Assembly: GCA_004352715.1 (NCBI GenBank)
Contig: SCFE01000095.1
Coordinates: 184,792-248,791, forward strand
Length of the DNA stretch: 64,000 bases
Source: Hofstenia miamia
Lineage: Eukaryota; Xenacoelomorpha; Acoela
Direction: 5' to 3'
The first letter of the stretch is position 1. Each line of letters starts with the position of its first letter. The notes under the pieces were generated by a model. It saw only the letters and a program-made list of their open reading frames with translations, had not been told where the DNA came from and searched no databases. Shown here one piece after another: positions 34,035 through 46,716 of the stretch. The position numbers were made by a program, and so were the translations under genes.

Positions 34035-34960
34035 TTAGTTAGCAATTTAACTCCATGGGCCATTTTCTTCGTAGTTGCATTGATCTGATCTGTAAATTTA
34101 AGTTCATTGTCAATTTCAATACCAAGATAGTTAATTTTCTTAGTTTCATAAGTGATATTTTCTTCAACATATATTGATTCTAATGGTTCATTTTTTCCAT
34201 CTTTATTCTTTATAATCATAAATGTAGTTTTCTCTATTTAATTTCATCATATTCTGTTCAAAAAATTTCTTTACTTTAATTATATGTTCTTGTAAAATCT
34301 TTATTTTGGATGTATATAATAGAGTATCATCTGCAAATTGAATGCATTTGCCTTCAATGAAGTTAGGAACATCATTTACATATAAATTGAATAATAGTCG
34401 CCCTAAAACTGATCCTTGTGGCACTCCATTATTTATCAATATTTGTTTACTTTCACGTATTGTGAACAATCAAATATATATGATTTCAGAAATTAGTTTT
34501 TTAATTAGTAAATTATGATTAATTGAATTAAAGGCCTTTGATAAAGCAATATAAGCTTTTTCATCTTTGTCTAATTTTCTACGCCAGTCATCCATTGTTT
34601 CAATTAATGCATAATTTGTTGATAATCCTTTTCTAAGACCAAATTGCTGATTGCTTAAAAGTTTATTCTCTTCAATGTAGATCGTTAATTGTTGATATAT
34701 GAGTTTTAAAAATTTTTGCTTATTCCTGAGAGAATGGATATTGGACGGTAATTCTCTGTTTTCTCATTATTGTCCTTTTTAAAAATGGGAATAACTTCAG
34801 ACATTTTTAATTGTTTAGGGAAATAGGAATAGTCAGTACATTCATTGAAGAGATCACATAATGGTCTTGCTAATACATATAGAGCGTCTTTTAAGAACCA
34901 TAGGGGATAGTAACTTGGGCCTTTTGATTTGCTTGTTTTTATCATTTTTGAGCATTTACA

Positions 34961-35588
34961 AAAATCAAAATGGAAATTAAAAAAAACACAAAGAGTACTC
35001 TCTATAAACTTATTTATAAAAAAAATTTCTAAGCACCTTTAGTGAAGATAAGTAATGGTAAATTTACAGTAATAGGTCATTGTAAAGTGAAAAAAATTTT
35101 GAAGAGTAGTACGCTTCATAAAGCTAATACACGAAATTACAAAAATCAATGAAGTCATTTCCTAATTTTCAAAATTTACAACTATGAGGTCTAAAAAACT
35201 TACTTAAAGTGTGTACTGGCATTAAAACTTAATATTTTTGCAAAAAATAAGCTTAAATTTTCATCCCATTCCTGTCTTCCATTGACTTAACATCCTTCCG
35301 TATGTAAAAATGTAGGTTTGAAAAGCATTTTCATTGAATTTTACATAAGGAATGACCACATGAAGGTAATGGGATGATAATTTAAAATTATTTTTTAAAA
35401 TATATAAAAAATTTAAAGATTTGAAAGCCTTAAATACCTATTTTAGACTTTACAATTGTATATTTTGAAAAACTTTGGAAAATTAGTATTTGGTGAAATG
35501 ACTCCATTTGATAGAGTAATAATAAGTGTACTGGTTTTCTAACACAGAAAAACTTAGCAGGATTTCGGTAGAAATAACAATGAATGTG

Positions 35589-35596
<8 letters not shown>
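34961..35596. other. Non-coding AT-rich stretch
   Basis: I see nothing. Confidence 0.6.
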
Positions 35597-35626
<30 letters not shown>

Positions 35627-35750
35627 NNNNNNNNNNNNNNNNNNNNNNNNNNNNNNNNNNNNNNNNNNNNNNNNNNNNNNNNNNNNNNNNNNNNNNNNNN
35701 NNNNNNNNNNNNNNNNNNNNNNNNNNNNNNNNNNNNNNNNNNNNNNNNNN

Positions 35751-35780
<30 letters not shown>
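35597..35780. repeat. (TA)n microsatellite with assembly gap
   Basis: AT repeats flank an N run at 35627-35750. Confidence 0.95.
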
Positions 35781-35785
<5 letters not shown>

Positions 35786-36296
35786 TTCAATAAAATGTAT
35801 AAAAATTATTGTTTTTGATACGATTTTGAAATATAGTTAAGTAGAAGAAATTTATACAGAATGCGGTAAGCGTGCGCTATATACTGCATTTTGCTTAATT
35901 TTATGAGTGAAGAAAATTTTAATAGTGCTGGATGGAATACACTGCTAGTGTATTCTTGTACTGACGTACACAATCAACTAGATTGAAACGTTAACAAATT
36001 GTGCAATCTGGTGGAATTAGTTAAGATTAAAACAAATCTTAGCTACCAACACATTTATAATAGGATACTTTTATTATTTGTAAACAATTCAATACATCCA
36101 AAACTTAGTAGGAATCCATTTATGTGATAATTTATAAAAATATATTTGAAATTTCTCCTAATAAATTGGAAATGGGTTTGCAATAATTAGAGTTTTCTAC
36201 ACCATTTTGAAAAATACTTGCAATCAGGAATTGCATTATTTTGTCTAATTGTCAACCTTATGAAATAATTAAAACATTAATAATAAATGAATCTTA
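35781..36296. other. Non-coding AT-rich stretch
   Basis: I see nothing. Confidence 0.6.
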
Positions 36297-37014
36297 AAGT
36301 GGATATTATTGTAATTCAGCTTTCCATATATTCTTTTATATATATATANNNNNNNNNNNNNNNNNNNNNNNNNNNNNNNNNNNNNNNNNNNNNNNNNNNN
36401 NNNNNNNNNNNNNNNNNNNNNNNNNNNNNNNNNNNNNNNNNNNNNNNNNNNNNNNNNNNNNNNNNNNNNNNNNNNNNNNNNNNNNNNNNNNNNNNNNNNN
36501 NNNNNNNNNNNNNNNNNNNNNNNNNNNNNNNNNNNNNNNNNNNNNNNNNNNNNNNNNNNNNNNNNNNNNNNNNNNNNNNNNNNNNNNNNNNNNNNNNNNN
36601 NNNNNNNNNNNNNNNNNNNNNNNNNNNNNNNNNNNNNNNNNNNNNNNNNNNNNNNNNNNNNNNNNNNNNNNNNNNNNNNNNNNNNNNNNNNNNNNNNNNN
36701 NNNNNNNNNNNNNNNNNNNNNNNNNNNNNNNNNNNNNNNNNNNNNNNNNNNNNNNNNNNNNNNNNNNNNNNNNNNNNNNNNNNNNNNNNNNNNNNNNNNN
36801 NNNNNNNNNNNNNNNNNNNNNNNNNNNNNNNNNNNNNNNNNNNNNNNNNNNNNNNNNNNNNNNNNNNNNNNNNNNNNNNNNNNNNNNNNNNNNNNNNNNN
36901 NNNNNNNNNNNNNNNNNNNNNNNNNNNNNNNNNNNNNNNNNNNNNNNNNNNNNNNNNNNNNNNNNNNNNNNNNNAAGTGGATATTATTGTAATTCAGCTT
37001 TCCATATATTCTTT

Positions 37015-37047
<33 letters not shown>
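36297..37047. repeat. Duplicated 44-bp flank around an N gap in a TA array
   Basis: The 44 bases at 36297-36340 (starting AAGTGGATATTATTG, ending TTCTTTTA) recur at 36975-37018. The two copies bracket the N run 36349-36974, and each is followed by a TA array. This is either a tandem duplication or an assembly artefact in which the same locus was placed on both sides of a gap. Confidence 0.9.
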
Positions 37048-37051
<4 letters not shown>

Positions 37052-37828
37052 ATAATTATTATTACAATAATTTTAACATAAAGTTTTATAATTTTCACGA
37101 CAAGGCGTTCACACTTTCAAATCTTTAATAACTTTTCGAATAAATATAAAATTTAATTTAAATTCAATGCATCGCTTCCATACATACGTCTTTCACAATA
37201 TTTTAGTTTTAAGGTAATTTCACAGAATTATATATGAATTTATATTGACTAGCGCTGAGCTTTAAAAATATAAACTGCATTGTCCAGAATTGTATTTATT
37301 TTATTCTGTCCCTATAAATCTGGATTAGCAATAATACTTTAAGAATCGCAAGTTCTCATATTTTTTTTACATAAAATGACTCCTGCAGCCATGTGTCATC
37401 GGCGTGAGTCAACTGAAATTTCTTATCTACAGAAGCACGCAACTCGCAAACTCTCTCATTAACTATCTTTATCAACAGCAATGAATGGAATAACAAATAA
37501 CACAATGTAATGCGAAATATTTCATAGTGTTCCAAACAAAGTTTACACAAAGATCTGTATGAGCCGAAAATGTAGTCCCTAGCCCAGTCCGTTTCAATTA
37601 ATGCCGATTCAGGCTATCTTATGAATTCTTTAATTTCTCGGTTTGCTAGATGCTCTATTCTCTGAAATGATGTTCAATCATCTCTATCCTCTGAATAATT
37701 TGCGATGCTACCCCTCTGACAATGGATAATGTTAATTGAATCAGTGCATAGGTCTACTGCAAGAAGCTTACTCCTGACAAGATCTCATACAGAAATTTGG
37801 ACATAAATCTGGAGAATATGTAGCAAAG
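37048..37828. other. Non-coding stretch
   Basis: No gene recognised; short frames only. Confidence 0.55.
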
Positions 37829-37985
37829 CCTACTTTAATCACGCTTTAGCAATTCGCAGTGCAAAAAACGAAAGGAAACAAAAATGTTCTTGTAAGTCGC
37901 GAAGTACTTATGTTTTATCAAGTTATTCGAAATATGGAACATTACGAAATCCTTCACTTTGAAACAAACAAAGGGTTTGCCAAGC
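37829..37985 (+). repeat. Dispersed repeat, copy 1
   Basis: Diverged match to 61978-62110. Shared words in the same order are CCTAC-TTAATCACG, CAAAAATG-TCTTG-AAGT, TATTCGAAATA / CTCGAAATA, and AAATCCTTCACTTTG / AAATTCTTCCCTTTG. A possible shared peptide is KTYLNHALA / KTYLNHVLA. The family is unknown; probably transposon-derived. Confidence 0.5.
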
Positions 37986-39736
37986 AAGTTTAAAAGGGCT
38001 TCACTAATATACGCATTTTTAGAAATACTATATCTCCAAATAATAGCCTTACATTCATATTTCTGTTATTATAGGTCTAAATTTTTCATTTTCAATGCAC
38101 ATCAAATAATCAAATAATTGATTTTGAAATATAGTGTCCTTACAATTAATGGCATCATTTTTTATGATTATAAAAAAAGTCTTTCAAAAAACACGGAGAT
38201 GTGTAAGATTACAAATTTCTTGATTTGGTTACCTAAAACAAGGAGTAACATCAAATGGTGACCTGTGGTAGAGTGAATTTATTGCACCATTTTCGTTCAT
38301 AGTAATGCAATCGCCAAGCTGGGATTACAGTTGGGCCTTGTATGTATCTAGTCTTAATTATTAGAATATTCCATTAATCAATTCCATATCTATCTTCCGA
38401 AATCTTGGCAGAAATGGCCATTGTTCTTAATAGAAAGAGTGCTCTTATATACCCATAGAATACTGCATCTAGTGATATATTTCATTCATTATTTCAATTA
38501 TACTTACATGCTTACTATGCTTACTAATGCACCAACAAATATACATATAAACTTGACTCTTAAGATCTTAAAAATATTATATTATATTAGATAATAATAT
38601 ATTATCTATTGCTTACTTGTAAATTCAAGAGTGTTTCTCAAACTGGGTGTCTTAAACCTCTTTCTCCTAAATACCCATTTTCATAAAAGTTGTTGAATGA
38701 ACTGCATTCACGAAGGCTGAATAGTTTTTTTTGCAAAAAAATAAACCTTAACTTATTAATGCAATTTCTCGATTCGGTTCTATAATATATTTAACGTTTA
38801 CCGTTTAATTTTGGAATACATACACACACACATTCATAAATAACAAAAAAATTTCAATACAAATGAAATTCTTGGCTTAATCTTAATGTTTTAAACATAA
38901 TCAAAATTTCGCATGTAAAGAACCAAAAGCATTTTTTAGCCATTTATTAAAAAATCATAATTATACTTGAGCATAAAATTTCTCAGAGAATGCTTTTGAC
39001 TGTTATATGTAATGTTTAAAATTGTTCAAAATTTAAAAATGTGAAATATTCAGTAAATGACATAGTATTAATTGACATACTCAGAGGAGAAAAGAAAGGC
39101 CATTCCGCATGACTCCTTTGACGCATAAATTGAATTTTGGTAAACTTTGGAAGTGTATTCATAACAATAACATATGGCATCTATTCCAAATTTATTTTGT
39201 TTTTGCAATTTATTTGTATTTAAATGAAAATTGGTGTCTGAATTTCGACAGAACAAGTAAACAGAGTTTAAAATTAAATTGCTTTCGGCTATGGTGTCAA
39301 AATTTCGATCAAAATTTTTATATATTATTAACAAAATAGAAGTTGTCAACTTTTCTCATATTCATTGAAGTAATATTAAAATTGTGACTGATAAATTTGA
39401 AAATTATAGTTTAGAATTTTCAAATATCTCACAGCACATGAGGATATGATCAATATTATTACAAAGATGATTGGCATACTACGTAGACACTAACAGAGCA
39501 CTAAGTTTGTTTGTAGAAGCGAAATTTCATGTATTTTTGTAAACGTAATTATGGTATATTGAAGTATATTGAAAAGGGAATAAAAATTTACTTAGAATAA
39601 ACTTTAAGAACCAGTATTAAAAATCATACTTCATTGCAAAGCTCATATTAATCTACAATTTTATGCCTTTTTTCATAAGTATACTAGTTCTACAAAGTGA
39701 TAATTAATTCTCAGATCTATGTATTTCTGACATATC
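37986..39736. other. Non-coding AT-rich stretch
   Basis: I see nothing supported. Confidence 0.6.
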
Positions 39737-39888
39737 TTTATATATATATATATATATATATANNNNNNNNNNNNNNNNNNNNNNNNNNNNNNNNNNNNNN
39801 NNNNNNNNNNNNNNNNNNNNNNNNNNNNNNNNNNNNNNNNNNNNNNNNNNNNNNNNNNNNNNNTATATATATATATATATATATATAT
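39737..39888. repeat. (TA)n microsatellite with assembly gap
   Basis: AT repeats flank an N run at 39763-39863. Confidence 0.95.
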
Positions 39889-40944
39889 AATTATATAGAT
39901 GAATACGCTTGCTACAAAAAATTCCCAAAGTATTATAAATGACTCATAACATGGCTTTGTCTTGTTATTCCTTGTGTTACTGTTTTAGCACATCTGATAA
40001 CTTACTAAAAGCCCAATTGAAAATATATCAAGTATGGATGACATATGCAATACATATGTGCCATCAGTATAGAATTATAAAATTATAAAATCATTTCTCA
40101 GCAAATTTTTAAAATTAACTAAAATATAGAGTAGACAATTCCTTTGAATAATTTTAAAGAGCTAACATTTATATTCTTTACTTCGTTTCAAGTGTAAGTG
40201 ATTACCTTTCTTCGGCTTAGGTGCTTGTTAATCCATATCAACTCATGTTCAAAATAGATGTAGATAATGCATCTACGTTTTTGTTGAATATCAAATTATT
40301 TTTGAAAGTTTAACTAGCTCTAGAATATTTTTTCGGACTTTTTGGAAACGTATTTTTACGCTGACGCCAGCAGATTCTGGGTACATATAAATCAAAATGA
40401 GAATTTGTAATATGAAAAGAATACTTGTCTGCATTTCAAATATATATATATACAATTTCAATCGATTGACATTAAAACAAATGAGAAGCAGACCAGGATT
40501 GAATGCCCGGAAAAAATAATACAGATGAAGAAGATTCTAAAGTTACTTTAGAAAATTTCTTGTAATGAACTCTTGCACTATTTCATGAGGCAAGTTTGGC
40601 AAAGGATTTTTTGCCTACCGTATCATGGTAGTGTTGGATTAAACTGACATTACAAAATTGAACCTCACATTGTGGTACTAAAATTTTCTTGCAATAATAT
40701 TAGATATAGGTATATTTGTCACTAATAATAACCAATTCTAATAATTACAATTCCAATTTGAAAATCTGTATTGAAATACTGCCATCTTGATTGTTTAATT
40801 CATTCCATACTTACCCCAGTTGGTCCAACTCTAAAGCTTATAATATTGCAGATACATAATGTTTGCACAAAGCAATTGTCTACAGTGATAAGATGGCATA
40901 TTTCTAGTAGGGTTAGTGAAAAAAAGGGTTTCTAAAAAGCCGCC
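39889..40944. other. Non-coding AT-rich stretch
   Basis: Only a short TA run near 40440; no gene. Confidence 0.6.
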
Positions 40945-41269
40945 TCTATTTCTAGAACTACACTTTTTCATGTTTTAATGTAGTTGCCATCTTAACTGTT
41001 CTGGCTAATGTAAAGCAATTATAATACTGGGGAATTTTAAACGCTTATCTTGACAAAAGAGACAAAGAAAACCTAGGAAAGTGCATGTTGGTTTCCTTAG
41101 TCTTTTAAAATGCTACAAAACGGTGTACAGCATAAGGCCATAGCAATAAAACAGGAGGATATTTGGAGGATTTTTCAACTTTGCCTGCTTGCAAGTAAAA
41201 ATTGGGGTATCCAGCACAGTTAAAATGGCAACTACATAAAACACGAAAAGTGTGGTTTTAAGAAATAGA
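40945..41269. repeat. Long imperfect inverted repeat (hairpin, MITE-like)
   Basis: The arm at 40945-41004 pairs with 41211-41269: about 60 bases each, roughly 80% identical by eye, sharing ATGTAGTTGCCAT and TTAACTGT-CTGG. The loop is about 206 bases. No target duplication could be assigned. Confidence 0.75.
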
Positions 41270-41377
41270 AACAAATTTTTGGAACAACTTTTTTCAAAAG
41301 GAAAAAAAATCATTTCGTCACTCCACCTTAGTTTCTAGCCTCCTACAATATAAATGTAGTAATTTTATTGATAATAA

Positions 41378-41381
41378 TAAT

Positions 41382-41469
<88 letters not shown>
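41378..41469. repeat. (AAT)n microsatellite
   Basis: About 30 ATA/AAT units, nearly perfect. Confidence 0.95.
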
Positions 41470-42050
41470 GAATACTTTGAATTTTTTTATTTTTTTGGGT
41501 TTTTGCAAAAAATCAAAAAATAGCGGCTAGCTCAAAAAGCCATCGATGCAGGTTGAAAATGCTTCCATTGGATTTTTCGCAATTGAAAACATCGGAATCA
41601 GTGGAGAAAACACTTGGGATAATGGTTTTGTATTTCCACCTCATCGGGGACACCGTGTATCATTATTAACAAAAGTTTCTATGAAAACGACTGGTTTTCT
41701 GTAGCTTATATGAAGGAAACAAAGTTACTAGTTCCATTCATTTTAAAATTGCTGAATATGACTCAATCTTGTGACATTTTTTTTTAAAAAACTTTTTCTT
41801 TTTAGTATTTTTTTGAATAACCTTTGATTGCCCAACAACAAACTTCAGATTGACTTTAATCCAGTTGTATCCCCATCTATATTATTTTACATCTAGAACA
41901 TGGTTTTCAATGTATTTTAGATAAGGCAAGGTTTGATATTTTTAATGAAATTCTCAACAGGAACATTTGCAAAGTCAAGAAAAGTTTGAATGATAACTAA
42001 TCAAATTCTTTCGAACTGATCCTCGTTCTAAATCCTCTTAAGAGCACTTC
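41470..42050. other. Unassigned stretch with mariner-like terminus
   Basis: 41510-41660 is GC-richer and ends with CGGGGACACCGTG followed by TA (41658-41659), which on the minus strand reads TACACGGTGTCCCCG, a typical mariner-type end. No partner end or transposase was found. Confidence 0.35.
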
Positions 42051-42051
42051 C

Positions 42052-42256
42052 TGATGTAAAATACAACTAAGAAAAGAATAAAAGTGGTCCGAAGTCAATC
42101 TGAGCATCATTCACTGGGCAATCAGCATTTTATTTAGGTCATACCCTATAAAAAAAATTAGTGGTATGACATTGGAAAAATGTTGATTACTCAACAAATA
42201 ATGCTCACATTGACTTCGGACTAGTTTTCTTCGTTTCATATCAAAACTTTACATCT
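42052..42256. repeat. Long imperfect inverted repeat (hairpin MITE)
   Basis: The arm at 42083-42145 pairs with 42162-42225. They share GTCCGAAGTCAAT-TGAGCA and end with GTCATACC, with only about 16 bases between arms. Weaker pairing extends outward to about 42052 and 42256 (GATGTAAA). This is a near-complete foldback element. Confidence 0.8.
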
Positions 42257-42711
42257 ATAACGTCCATTTCAAGTTATTTTAACCGAGACTATGTTTTAAT
42301 TTTGCGAAGACAGGTCTAGAAAAATTGTTACTTCAACAACCATTCTAAGAGCAGGAAAAAGTATTCAAATATGTACATTAATATTTGTTATCATCTAATG
42401 AATCGATTAATAGAAAGATATGTCCAAGGAGAAACCAAAACTAAATAATCAGAGTAGCTCGAAATAAATGTGGTTAATGAACGCCTATATAATTTTTAAA
42501 AAGAGTTATAATCAATCAGCTCCACTATAATGTTTTATTTCGAAAACTTTGAAGCCCTGAAGCTTAGGTTGTCATTAAAAAATTTATTATTAAATATATA
42601 GGTCTTTAGCCCATTACATTGGAAACTGACAAATAATTTCCGGATGCCTCTTATTACAGCACCGACGTTTAACAAGCACATTGAACTTTACTTGTAATCA
42701 GCGGGGTTATA
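42257..42711. other. Non-coding AT-rich stretch
   Basis: I see nothing supported. Confidence 0.6.
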
Positions 42712-42766
42712 ATAATAATAATAATAAAAACAATATTAATAATAATAATAATAAGAATAAAAATAA
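42712..42766. repeat. (AAT)n microsatellite, interrupted
   Basis: AAT units broken by AAAACAAT and AAG variants. Confidence 0.9.
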
Positions 42767-45700
42767 GAAAGTCATTATTTAATATGTTGACAATATTGAG
42801 CTGTCAATATACACAAAATTGGCGGTCAATTGAAACTGATGTGGGCATGATATGGGTTTGAATACTTCATACGTCCATGCATAATTTATTGCTATATCGA
42901 AGGTATACCTCTGTTGACTAGTTTTTACATCAATGTTCTGAAAAATCAATATTTTTGAGGTTGGATGTCTCTGCGATACGCCTGTTTGTAACTTTATTAG
43001 ATTTCATGAAATAGAAAGTTTAATTTATATTAAAAAAACTTCCAGAAATCTCTTCATGTAAATATGATTGGATTTAATTGCCAATAATTACCAGCAGTGG
43101 TGCAACCGGGTCACGGACTGTGAAATAATTTTCCCTAAATTAGTAAGTTATTTTTGAAATTTCGGGGCATTATTCCAATACCTAGGCCCAAGCTGTCCCA
43201 GTAATGTAATTTCTGGGCTCAAGTGTGTAATTCAATGCTTACATAATAATGAGCTTAAGATGAATGAGATGAGCCCATTTGTGTTTATATAATTGCTTTA
43301 TTAATTAAATTTAACCAGGTGACCCCGCTGATCCACTAACAAATTCCTGCCCGAGTGGGCCGGTTTCAACCCAGATTCACAGTATTTAATATATTTATGC
43401 TATTGGTAAACAATTTATTAAAAAAATTTGAATTAGTGTCCCATTGAATAGTATTGGTCGATAAATTGAGCTTTAAGCGAATCGTTGGCTTTAAAAGTTG
43501 TTTGACATTGAAAATAACTAGAATTTCAATATCACAATCTATGACAAATTTTTGCAAATAAGAAAATGGCAAAGTAGTACATTTTCTTAAGGTGACGAAG
43601 TTGTTGTCCACGTTTAAAAATAAATCTAATCACTTTTTGCTTTCAATCTTAAATTTAAGATATAATTCTTAGTCAAGGTTTGTATTTGCAAGGCAAAGTA
43701 ACCTAAACATATACGACTTTATGCAAAATGCTTTCGATTATAATAAACATGAAACATTTTTTTGTCAATGAGAGCTTCTTATATTGTGAAGAAAACTTTT
43801 TATTACCAAACAAGTCAGTGTTTGTGCTACCGCTTAAGGTAGAAAGCAATCTTTATCCGAATTTTCAGATGATTGACGATTTTAGAGTATTCAGTTTCGA
43901 AAATTAAGTACTTCGATTTCAATTTGTATCCTTGAGATAACGATGTTATCAGAACACATTTAAACAAAGGCACGCCAGTACAGCCGATTTCATCAAAAAC
44001 AAGCACAGCTTGACTTCCCACACTTGAGAGAAATAACAAGTGGCAGAAACAATAATATATTTTTTGATATTACATAGTAAATATATGCTATCAATACAGG
44101 CCATGAAAAATCGAAATTTTGAATGCTTAGCCCTAATTCTACTGTGATAGTTTCCCCAAATAAAGATATTAAAAATCTGAAAATACCACAACATAGAGAA
44201 TTGTCTTCCTTTTTTTACGACTTAATTTTGTGACCTGGCTACTAAAATTTTGAATCCTCGACAGAAAATGAATACCACAGCATGCTTTAATCAAAGACAT
44301 ATCATAAAATTAATAGCACATATTTATATTATCAGCTTGTTGAATATCAGTGATAGTCTTATAAAAGTAGTTTTGTAAAGATAAATACATCCATATATGC
44401 AAATTATAATTGAAATGCTTGCTTATAAATTGTAGAATAGTTGTCCGTGAAATGAACAAACACATCTTTCAATGTATGTGTCATCTAATATAAAAAATGA
44501 GCATCCGTTTTCAAAGAACTTCAAAAATTCATATCACATCAGTTGAAATCACTTGATCCAAAAGTCCAAACTAAATCAGAACAACTCTATTGATTTGATC
44601 ATCCAGCGTTTTGCTGCTGCAAAGTGCAAACTCATTGGCCACAGCTTCTAGGTACGGCCTCATAACTTAAGGGAATTCCGGGGCCATATTTAATTACCGG
44701 GACACAAGATCCTAATATTAAATGTTATTATCAATTTTCATCAATATTTACATAAACTACATTGGCATCACGATGCACTCTGAAATACAGGCTTCATTTT
44801 CTCAAGAAATTGAATGCAAAAATTTATGGTTAATATTCAAATGCCATTTAATGCCATTAGAATTAAATTGCTACTTGACTACCAAATTGATTTTTGACAT
44901 GCTCAATACGTATATAGTTGATTGTAACGGGCCTTGTTACAATGGGATTTGGAAATAAAACTCAATATATGTAATGAAGATTTTATGTATACGTTACAGC
45001 AAAATTGCGGAATTAGGAATTTTGATCATAGCCAATGTTTTTAACCCCTTTAAAATCATTGGGCTTGATTAAGGTTTGAAATTTGTTATGTGATTATGTG
45101 TAAAGAATTAAACTTCATTAATCATAAACGCCCTTGGAATTTCTTAATGTTTTCTATGATAAAAAGACAACACAGTATAGGGAGCGTCGCCTCTTTTACT
45201 TAGGCCTCAAAGCCACTCTTTATTCCAGCTCCATTAAGGAGTGCTTTGCATGAATTTTCCAAACCTGTGCCTTCAGAGCCACTAACTCTGATTTTGAAAA
45301 TGGTACACCTCAGTGTGTTTGAAGGTATATCTATATATAAACAGTTAAAGTTCTGAGTTGCTCCCAAGCACTCTAAGCCTCAGAATTTGATGAACATGAG
45401 GTATGAAAAGTAATTAAATCGTTTTAAAAATCGGAATATTCAAAGAAAAATAGTTATAATCTTTTCAAGTATTTCAGCCATAAAAATATCGGCTAGTACA
45501 AATTTTTAAACTTTACACTCGAGCATAATCACCACATTTTTTAATAAGCTTGGAGCCAAGTCTTTAGAAATGTGGGAAAACGGTTTCAAGCCTATGATAA
45601 CCTCTGAAGGGCACTATTGAATAGGTTTTGGCTTTGCCTTTTAGTTACTAACTTTGCTTTTTAATCTAGCTCAATTTCAATACCTAGCGTGTTTTTATTG

Positions 45701-46606
45701 TTCAAGCTACTTGTAATAAGTTTAAAATTGAATTTAGTAATCTATAAAATTTTAAAAATTTTTATAAAACCATTAGACTAAATCAGATGTAGTTCGTTCA
45801 ACTTGAGCATCGTCACTTTACAAAATTTTCTCCCAAAATATGCATTATTTAATTAAAAGATATTATTATGTAAATAAACGTTGATTAGAGGTAATTTGTA
45901 CTGATATGTGTAGTCATCTTTGGTGTTAAGACTTAGTTGCATTGATCTTATGTATATACTTTCGATTATTTTAAAATTTTTGGGAATCCTTGATCTTAAA
46001 ATTAAAATGTTCCTTCAAAAATTCAAACAATGACAAGTTTTATTCGGCAAGCAGGTTAACTTTCTTGAAAAAATATTTCTTGCAAAAATTAGTCTTCAGT
46101 GAAGAATTTGTCACGAAGATTCTGTTTGCAGCATTCTTTTAGTATTTTTCAGAGTTTTCTTATGCTAAAGTTGCATGGACGTTATGTGCATTGATAAGGC
46201 CAAATTAGAAAATACATTTGTAAGTAATAATTTCTTTGAATAAATAATGTTCTCAATTTCATTTATGACATTCTCTAATTCAAAAAAGCAAAATAATATC
46301 TTTCTAAAATATTCTTACTTCGATTGTAGTATTAGTAGGGTCCGCAGTTTCAGTATATTTTCAGTTACTCCTCCTATCCACATGTAGGCTCTTTTTCAGA
46401 AAGATGCTGAATTACTAATCATCCATTTCATTTCTTGTTGTGATAATGGCAATTTTAAAAACTTTTGGTGCTACATTATGACTATTTTTCAAATAAGAAA
46501 CTTTTTCATACATTTTTACATTTCTTTTTCCGTGGCAAAAGCTGTAAGCCCTCATCGTTTATCTAAAATAAGTGATTTTGTTACAATAGACATTAGCAAT
46601 ATTACT
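42767..46606. other. Long non-coding stretch
   Basis: No supported gene. A somewhat GC-richer segment at 45160-45370 contains no recognisable domain. Minus frames at 43827-44194 are overlapping AT-rich noise. Confidence 0.5.
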
Positions 46607-46716
46607 TTTACATATGACTACTGTATATGTAGTTGATATTTGTTGAGATTTTGTGTTGTGTTCATACATATGACTACTGTATAGTTAATATTTGTTAAGT
46701 TTTTGTTTTGTGTTCA
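46607..46716 (+). repeat. About 55-bp imperfect tandem duplication
   Basis: ACATATGACTACTGTATA followed by TAATATTTGTT-like and TTTTGTGTTCA sequence occurs at about 46610-46664 and again at about 46667-46716 with small indels. Confidence 0.8.

Larger units (their letters stand above)
32081..34960 (-). mobile_element. Non-LTR retrotransposon fragment, split by a DNA element
   Basis: Minus-strand reverse transcriptase pieces. 34945-34706: SKGPSYYPLWFLKDAL then MSEVIPIFKKDNNEKTENYR and PISILS (RT motifs 1-2). About 34600-34510: AYIALSKAFNSINHNLL, motif A, where the catalytic Asp of the usual Y-x-D-L-S-K-A-F-D block is Ala and the later Asp is Asn. 34469-34203: GVPQGSVLGRLLFNLYVND (motif B) and IQFADDTLLYT (motif C, FADD intact). 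34219-34035: INYLGIEIDNELKFTDQI (thumb). The protein resumes past the inserted DNA element: GILPMKWRIALLRSLILSHF (about 32655-32590), and the tail to about 32110 with KLHPDIKEERNFNKFKKN. The endonuclease end is absent, so the copy is 5'-truncated and inactive. Its 3' tail matches the copy at 52.56-53.0 kb. Confidence 0.8.

Noticed and set aside
16058-37081. Open frames translating as Tyr-Ile repeats or runs of X, including the 264-codon frame at 36287-37081
   Set aside because: They are translations of (TA)n arrays and N gaps, with no coding content.
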